From assembly GCA_021772015.1 (NCBI GenBank), contig JAETNS010000002.1, positions 181,530-245,529 on the forward strand: 64,000 nucleotides of DNA, written 5' to 3'. The number at the start of each line of letters is the position of its first letter. The stretch's first letter is position 1. The stretch comes from Prevotellaceae bacterium (GTDB lineage: Bacteria > Bacteroidota > Bacteroidia > Bacteroidales > Muribaculaceae). Below the pieces are notes generated by a model, which worked only from the letters and a program-made list of their open reading frames with translations, was not told where the DNA came from and ran no database searches. The position numbers and the translations under genes were made by a program. Below are positions 59,576 through 64,000 of this stretch, piece by piece.

Positions 59576-60433
59576 TCAGAGGCCGAGTTTGGTCCGTAGG
59601 GTGTCTGTGAATGTGTGGCCCGGAAGAGTGACGACATTGAGAGTGAACGGGGCCTTGTGAAAAACCAGCCGTGAGCCGCAAGGTAATGAGAGGGTTTTCC
59701 CGTCGAGAGTCAGGCGGAAGGACTGCGCGCGAAGTGTGACGGTGGCGGCCAGCAATGAGGAGTCGTTGATCACCAGAGGCCTGACCGACAGGGAGTGGGC
59801 CGCGATCGGGGATATGACCCATCCGGCCACGGAGGGATCCAGTATCGGGCCTCCGACCGAGAGGTTGTATGCGGTCGACCCGGTAGGGGTCGCTATGATA
59901 AGTCCGTCACCCTTGTAAGTCAGGGAGTGGTGGCCGTTTATCTCCGTGTCTACCGTGATCATGGATGCGTTCTCCCCACGGGTGACAGCGGCTTCGTTCA
60001 AGGCGTAGAATTTCCCGGCGGGAGTCTCCACCTCCAGTAGCGCGCGGCTGTCGGTCTGGAAGTCTCCGTCAAGTAGATGGCGGTCTATCTCGTCGGGACG
60101 GTCAAACGAGAAGGCGGCCAGGAAGCCGAGGTGGCCGGTGTTTATGCCTGCCACCGGGATAGCGGAGTCGCCCACCCACGCCGCGGTCTTGAGGAACGCG
60201 CCGTCCCCTCCTATTGCGATGGCCATGTCTGCCAAAGGCTGTTCGGAAAGACGGATATGGTGGATTCCTATGGCAAACCTCGAGCCGAGCTTCCCGACAA
60301 GGTAGTCAAGAAACCTGTCGGACATCACGATCCTGTGGTCACGTCGCATCAGCTCCGTGACAAGCCTCTCGATGTCGGCCAGATGATTCTCCTGATGCCT
60401 GTTACCATTGATGGCTATTGTCATGACGGTCAC
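59576..60433 (-). CDS. nadK: NAD kinase
   Basis: 285 residues. It phosphorylates NAD to NADP with ATP, in the cytoplasm. Motifs: the family's IAIGGDGAFLKTA (about 73-85), AGINTGHLGFL (about 95), LNEAAVTRG (about 145) and the glycine-rich GDGLIIATPTGSTAYNLSVGGP (about 175-195; shown here as GDGLIIATPTGS and AYNLSVGG). Length is normal. The start overlaps the preceding gene's stop by 4 bp (ATGA), so it is translationally coupled to the ACT-like gene. The order with pdxJ divergent and ExbBD beyond is the same as in other Bacteroidales. Confidence 0.96.
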   Translation of the reverse strand: MTVMTIAINGNRHQENHLADIERLVTELMRRDHRIVMSDRFLDYLVGKLGSRFAIGIHHIRLSEQPLADMAIAIGGDGAFLKTAAWVGDSAIPVAGINTGHLGFLAAFSFDRPDEIDRHLLDGDFQTDSRALLEVETPAGKFYALNEAAVTRGENASMITVDTEINGHHSLTYKGDGLIIATPTGSTAYNLSVGGPILDPSVAGWVISPIAAHSLSVRPLVINDSSLLAATVTLRAQSFRLTLDGKTLSLPCGSRLVFHKAPFTLNVVTLPGHTFTDTLRTKLGL

Positions 60434-60813
60434 ATTTCAAGATAGTGGATAAGCTCGTTGGCCCTTTCCTGGGCGCGTCGTCTCATGGCTGAGTCAGGGG
60501 CGGAGCCGACGAAGAAGGGGTCATAGCCATAACGCCGCAGGGAGCGCGCCACGCCGGACGCGTCGCGGACATTCACCCTCAGGGCGATCACGGGAAAGCC
60601 GGTGTCGTCGCGCATCCCGGTCACAGACAGTCCGAGCAGCTGCGCGTCGCAGTCTTCAACCGCCCGTGCGATCGACGAGGCCGAATAGTCGGCGGGAGGG
60701 CATGACAGCAACAGCTCGCTCGCCTCCTGGGGAAGCGGCGGGGTGAGGGCTTCGGCCCTCTCGTGCTGTGACAGGCCCCCGGCGATATATTTCTGCAATC
60801 TGTCGTTGTCCAT
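60430..60813 (-). CDS. ACT-like protein upstream of nadK, apparently lacking its CBS domains
   Basis: 127 residues. In many Bacteroidales the gene before nadK encodes a CBS-pair protein of about 220 residues with an ACT-like C-terminus. The visible segments DYSASSIARAVEDCDAQLLG, VIALRVNVRDASGVARSLRR and RRAQERANELIHYLEM match that C-terminus in order. The CBS part is replaced by 35 residues (QKYIAGGLSQHERAEALTP), too few for a CBS fold. So it looks like a shortened member. The 4-bp overlap with nadK suggests a role in regulating it or the same pathway; this is inferred. The upstream gap (60814-61040) shows no detached CBS remnant. Confidence 0.65.
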   Translation of the reverse strand: MDNDRLQKYIAGGLSQHERAEALTPPLPQEASELLLSCPPADYSASSIARAVEDCDAQLLGLSVTGMRDDTGFPVIALRVNVRDASGVARSLRRYGYDPFFVGSAPDSAMRRRAQERANELIHYLEM

Positions 60814-60844
60814 CTTTCCCCGATATGTTTTAAGTTGCTGGAAA

Positions 60845-60929
60845 TTAAGCTCCTTTTCAAAACGGTCTCCTTATGAATGTCGTCAGTCGCGTCCGAAAAA
60901 CGTCGGAATAATTTTGAAAAGTTACTTAT
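60845..60929. repeat. Short member (element C) of the inverted-repeat family
   Basis: The right end AATAATTTTGAAAAGTTACT (from 60907) matches the end of element A with two or three changes; the left end at 60845-60863 is its partial inverted copy (CTTTTCAAAA block). It contains -7-like TAATTTTG at 60909-60916, facing pdxJ. A second TAATTTTG lies at 60936-60943 and a minus-strand TAACTTTG at 60983-60976 faces the nadK operon. Confidence 0.6.
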
Positions 60930-61040
60930 TATTTTTAATTTTGTGGCTTGATAGCCCCAGAACTATTTCCGGGAGCAAAGTTAGGAAAAAATCCTTAATT
61001 CCTGACTTATTTATATTATAATAACATTCTTTCAGCGATA

Positions 61041-61757
61041 ATGGTTACGAACCTGAGCGTCAATATAAACAAGATCGCCACCCTGCGCAATGCCCGTGGG
61101 GAGAACATCCCCGATGTGGAGAAAGTGGCGGTCGACTGTGAGGCTTTCGGAGCGAACGGCATAACGGTGCATCCGCGTCCTGATGAGCGACATATCCGTA
61201 GAAATGATGTGATACGGCTGCGGCCACTGGTGAAGACCGAGTTCAACATAGAGGGATACCCTACGGAGGAATTCATGGACCTTGTCTTGAAGATCAAGCC
61301 TGAACAAGTGACACTTGTACCCGACGCGCCGGGCGCGCTGACCTCCTCGGCCGGATGGGACGTGGCGGCCAACGCCGAATTCCTTACCGGTATCGTCGAC
61401 AGGCTGCGTGAGGCGGGGATCCGCTCATCGATTTTCGTCGACACTGATCCGGAGAACATCCGCCAGGCCGCCAAGGCCGGGGCAGACCGGGTGGAGCTTT
61501 ACACCAAACCTTATGCCGATCTTTTCCCGACTGATCCGGAAAAGGCTGTCGCCCCTTATGTGGAGGCTTCACGCGCCGCCCACAAGGCCGGGCTGGGGGT
61601 CAACGCCGGCCATGACCTGAATCTCGAGAATCTCGCATGGTTTCATAAGCATGTGCCTTTCCTCAACGAGGTCTCGATAGGGCATGCCTTGATATGTGAT
61701 GCCCTTTATCTGGGACTTTCGGAGACGATACGCCGCTACAAGGAAGCCCTCAAGTAA
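61041..61757 (+). CDS. pdxJ: Pyridoxine 5'-phosphate synthase
   Basis: 238 residues, normal length. It joins 1-deoxyxylulose 5-phosphate and 3-amino-2-oxopropyl phosphate to make pyridoxine phosphate (vitamin B6), in the cytoplasm. Motifs: [16 protein letters not shown] (N-terminus), [17 protein letters not shown] in the form [13 protein letters not shown] (about 40-50), [12 protein letters not shown] (about 72), [19 protein letters not shown] (about 95-112), the VELYTKPYA loop and [14 protein letters not shown] (about 190-200). It is transcribed away from nadK; exbB follows 29 bp later, so they may share a transcript. Confidence 0.97.
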   Translation: MVTNLSVNINKIATLRNARGENIPDVEKVAVDCEAFGANGITVHPRPDERHIRRNDVIRLRPLVKTEFNIEGYPTEEFMDLVLKIKPEQVTLVPDAPGALTSSAGWDVAANAEFLTGIVDRLREAGIRSSIFVDTDPENIRQAAKAGADRVELYTKPYADLFPTDPEKAVAPYVEASRAAHKAGLGVNAGHDLNLENLAWFHKHVPFLNEVSIGHALICDALYLGLSETIRRYKEALK

Positions 61758-61786
61758 GTCAAACCCTCTAAAAATCCATTATACTT

Positions 61787-62485
61787 ATGATACTTGCCGA
61801 TGCCGCTCTGACCGGTGCCCCGCAGGCTGCCGCCGTGGCCGTTGATACTGCCTCGAATGTGGCCGAGCTTTCCCTGTGGGACTTATGCCTGCGCGGAGGA
61901 CCGCTGATGATTCCCTTGGCGTTGCTCTCGCTGATCTGTGTCTATGTCTTTATCGAGAGGTTGATCGTGATCTCGAAGGCCAACCGTCTGGATGACTCTT
62001 TCATGAAACGCATCCGCGATTATATCCATGAAGGAGAGGTCGAGAGCGCATATAATCTCTGCCGCAAGACCGACACCCCCTACGGCCGTCTTATCGAAAA
62101 GGGTATCAGCCGTATAGGTCGCCCGGTAAATGACATAATGTCGGCGATCGAGAACACCGGCAACATCGAGGTCGCCAATCTCTCCAAGGGGCTTCCCTGG
62201 CTGGCCACGACCGCTTCCGGTGCTCCGATGCTCGGCTTCCTCGGGACTGTGATCGGTATGGTTGAGGCTTTCTACTCGATCGCTTCCCAAGGCAATTCGG
62301 CCAATATCTCGACATTCTCCGACGGTATATACACCGCTCTGGTGACAACAGTCGCGGGACTTGTGGTCGGAGTGGCCGCGCTGTTCGCCTACAATTACCT
62401 CGTGGCGCGCGTCAATGCCGTCATGAACCGCATGGAGGCCAAGACGATGGAGTTCATGGACCTTCTCAACGAGCCTGCCCGCTGA
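61787..62485 (+). CDS. exbB: MotA/TolQ/ExbB proton channel protein
   Basis: 232 residues with three membrane spans: about 36-56 (LMIPLALLSLICVYVFIERL), 135-160 and 170-195 (GIYTALVTTVAGLVVGVAAL). The conserved GLPWLATTASGAPMLGFLGTV segment (as WLATTASGAPMLGFLGTV) and FYSIASQG are typical of ExbB/TolQ. It forms the proton channel that powers TonB for outer-membrane transport. It is the first of three genes, exbB-exbD-tonB, following pdxJ, as in other Bacteroidales. The energised receptors probably include those at 35285 and 55794. Confidence 0.93.
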   Translation: MILADAALTGAPQAAAVAVDTASNVAELSLWDLCLRGGPLMIPLALLSLICVYVFIERLIVISKANRLDDSFMKRIRDYIHEGEVESAYNLCRKTDTPYGRLIEKGISRIGRPVNDIMSAIENTGNIEVANLSKGLPWLATTASGAPMLGFLGTVIGMVEAFYSIASQGNSANISTFSDGIYTALVTTVAGLVVGVAALFAYNYLVARVNAVMNRMEAKTMEFMDLLNEPAR

Positions 62486-62551
62486 CAAGACGGGTGAATA
62501 AACAACAGACGGGCGGATGAATGACATCCCCCCTGTCCAATCGCCTACAAG

Positions 62552-63046
62552 ATGCTCAAACGTCAGAACAACCTAATGGCGGCGTTCTCGATGGCCTCGA
62601 TGACCGATGTCATCTTCCTGCTGCTGATATTTTTCATGGTGACATCCACATTCGTCTTTCCTACCGGGTTGGAGGTGAACCTCCCCCAGGGGACGGACCA
62701 AAGTGCCATCAAGCCTGTCACACGGGTGTATATCGATGCCAACGATTCGATTTTCGCCTCCACCGCCGATGAGAACCCCCAGCCTGTAACTCTTTCCACC
62801 CTGCCGGTATTCCTGAAGATGGCCAACGAGCAAGACTCGACAGGCTTCGTGGCCCTTTATGCCGACGAGGCGGTCAGATATGGACGCATCGTGGAGGTGC
62901 TTTCCATCGGCGCGGAGCATAACCTGAAGATGGTGCTTGCCACGCAACCTGTCAGCAACCCCCGGCGAGATGTCGAGAGGGTTTCCTCCGATGTCCCGGC
63001 TGATGCCGCATCCCAACCACTTGCTGCTGTAGATGATGAGCGATAA
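62552..63046 (+). CDS. exbD: ExbD/TolR biopolymer transport protein
   Basis: 164 residues. One N-terminal membrane span (about 14-38, MTDVIFLLLIFFMVTSTF) carries the conserved Asp (MTDV, about 19) used for proton passage. A periplasmic domain follows (VTRVYIDANDSIFAS, VALYADEAVRYGRIVEVLSI). It partners ExbB and TonB. It starts 66 bp after exbB and overlaps the TonB gene by 14 bp. The last 20 residues are an Ala/Asp-rich tail. Confidence 0.92.
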   Translation: MLKRQNNLMAAFSMASMTDVIFLLLIFFMVTSTFVFPTGLEVNLPQGTDQSAIKPVTRVYIDANDSIFASTADENPQPVTLSTLPVFLKMANEQDSTGFVALYADEAVRYGRIVEVLSIGAEHNLKMVLATQPVSNPRRDVERVSSDVPADAASQPLAAVDDER

Positions 63047-63863
63047 CAGGAACATAAGCCATCATGGCGACCGTTCTTCCAAAGCCTGGGCCATAGGAGG
63101 GACGCTCCTGTTCCATGCCCTGTTGCTGCTGTGCCTGCTGTTCTGCTTCCTGAAATATCCCCCCGATGGTGTCAATGTGTGGCCTCCCGAACCTGAAAAG
63201 GAGATAGTCTTCCATGAGGTGGAGGACCTTTACGCCTCCGGGGAATTTGTCAGGGTCGGTGACACATATGAGGAAACTGTCAATGATGCTCCCGCTTCTT
63301 CTTCGGTCGATCAGCCCGAACCGACTCAGGATGCTCCTGACATGCGCGATGCGGGTCACAAGGCCGATCCGTCAAAGGTGGTCAGCTCCGATCGTCCTTC
63401 CCCGATGAAGGTCGACAAGAAACCGAAAGGGCCGACGAAGGAGGAACTGGAAGCGGAGAAGGCCCGTCAGGAGGCCCAACGCCGTCAACAGGCAAAGAAG
63501 ACAGCCGAGGACGCGACCAAAAAGGCATTCGGCGGAAAAGGAAAGGGACAGAGCGGACAGCCCGACGGCAACTCCTCGTCGGGAGCTGTCTCCGGTACTC
63601 CCGGCAATGGTGTCAAGGGGCGGACCCTGGAACATTGGGACAAGGTTTCCTCCACGAAGATCGGGGAGATAGCCATCCGCGTCAGGGTCGACTCCCAAGG
63701 GAAAGTCGTCTCGGCAAGCTACGATCCCTCCCGCTCAAACGGGGCGGTTGCCGCAGACACCCGTATGCGTGAGCGTTGCCGTCAGAAATCCCTTGACTGC
63801 CGCTTCTCCGTGAAGGAGGGCGCGCCGACCGCGTCGGGGACAATCGTCTGGCATTTCAAGTAA
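63033..63863 (+). CDS. tonB: TonB-like energy transducer
   Basis: 276 residues. One N-terminal membrane span (about 20-42, GGTLLFHALLLLCLLFCFL) is followed by a long periplasmic linker rich in Pro, Glu, Lys and Gln (about 50-190), with a charged helix KEELEAEKARQEAQRRQQ. The C-terminal 80 residues (IGEIAIRVRVDSQGKVVSAS, GTIVWHFK) have the TonB_C-like pattern, here shorter than in E. coli. It transmits the energy of ExbBD to outer-membrane receptors. Its start lies within the end of exbD (14-bp overlap); a second ATG 3 bp on is an alternative. Confidence 0.88.
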   Translation: MMSDNRNISHHGDRSSKAWAIGGTLLFHALLLLCLLFCFLKYPPDGVNVWPPEPEKEIVFHEVEDLYASGEFVRVGDTYEETVNDAPASSSVDQPEPTQDAPDMRDAGHKADPSKVVSSDRPSPMKVDKKPKGPTKEELEAEKARQEAQRRQQAKKTAEDATKKAFGGKGKGQSGQPDGNSSSGAVSGTPGNGVKGRTLEHWDKVSSTKIGEIAIRVRVDSQGKVVSASYDPSRSNGAVAADTRMRERCRQKSLDCRFSVKEGAPTASGTIVWHFK

Positions 63864-63884
63864 GATCAATATCAATAAACCAAT

Positions 63885-63923
63885 AGGCGCTGTGTCAAAA
63901 TTCAATATTTTGACACAGCGCCT
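63885..63923 (+). terminator. Terminator of the exbB-exbD-tonB unit
   Basis: Perfect 17-bp stem AGGCGCTGTGTCAAAAT / ATTTTGACACAGCGCCT with a 5-nt loop, followed by TATTTTTTG. It starts 22 bp after the stop. Nothing is seen in the last 77 bp of the window. Confidence 0.92.
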
Positions 63924-64000
63924 TATTTTTTGTCCGGATGGCGAGGGTGTTGTCAGAATGGTTCAGATGGTAGGAGCCTGGGGGTGAGGGTGAAGGGAGT

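Noticed and set aside
1..64000. tRNA, rRNA or tmRNA genes
   Set aside because: No cloverleaf-like segment with a TTC-loop pattern or rRNA-like conserved stretch was noticed in the intergenic gaps; a tRNAscan run would settle it.

Overview
The window looks like a chromosomal segment of a Bacteroidales gut bacterium, most likely a Muribaculaceae-type organism. The signs are promoters of the Bacteroidota form (TTG or TTTG, a spacer of about 20, then TAnnTTTG), TonB-dependent receptors with carboxypeptidase-regulatory-like plugs, DUF5689 lipoproteins, many secreted proteins with type IX secretion (T9SS)-type C-termini, TPR-TM-AraC sensor-regulators, and a pdxJ/nadK/exbBD/tonB neighbourhood known from this order. 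Most genes are GC-rich. Three stretches are clearly AT-rich and look acquired: about 2.1-6.1 kb, 38.3-39.3 kb and 48.3-50.1 kb. I see no rRNA, tRNA or CRISPR array.

Layout. 0-25 kb is mainly alpha-glucan use: the C-terminal part of a GH31 alpha-glucosidase, a multi-module starch-binding secreted protein (6618-9440), a GH13 alpha-amylase with two C-terminal starch-binding modules (13153-10157) and a GH57-type enzyme (25288-22913). It is interrupted by an intact IS5-family element (1150-2045, both ends and a TAA duplication visible) and an AT-rich pair, an AbiGi-like protein overlapping a BspA-like leucine-rich-repeat surface protein. Housekeeping genes lie between: pyrC with a GT2 glycosyltransferase, and pnp. 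A TPR-TM-AraC regulator (18281-19918) precedes two secreted proteins. 

25-35 kb holds a PAP2 phosphatase, an LTA-synthase-like sulfatase broken by an in-frame stop, prfB, a metY-metX-hom operon behind a structured attenuator-like leader, and an ECF sigma factor with a membrane partner. 35-48 kb holds an outer-membrane beta-barrel receptor, a four-helix-bundle (S23-like) gene enclosed by two inverted hairpin elements, an OprP-type porin beside a class A acid phosphatase, and a second TPR-TM-AraC regulator upstream of a 1500-residue secreted protein. 48.3-50.1 kb is a two-gene cassette of an ABC-type AAA ATPase and a PD-(D/E)XK-like nuclease, a candidate defence system. 50-59 kb holds a phosphoethanolamine-transferase-like enzyme and a TonB receptor/DUF5689 lipoprotein operon. 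58.8-63.9 kb holds a YgjP-like metallopeptidase, nadK with a gene that seems to have lost its CBS domains, pdxJ, and exbB-exbD-tonB.

Main points for a second look: (1) the ATPase/nuclease cassette; (2) the four-helix-bundle gene between inverted copies of a long hairpin; (3) a family of 85-190 bp elements with inverted ends next to gene starts (28288-28474, 29846-30017, 60845-60929, solo end at 54386-54410), one inside the prfB leader; (4) the sulfatase stop codon; (5) a nine-G run beside the promoter of the starch-binding protein.
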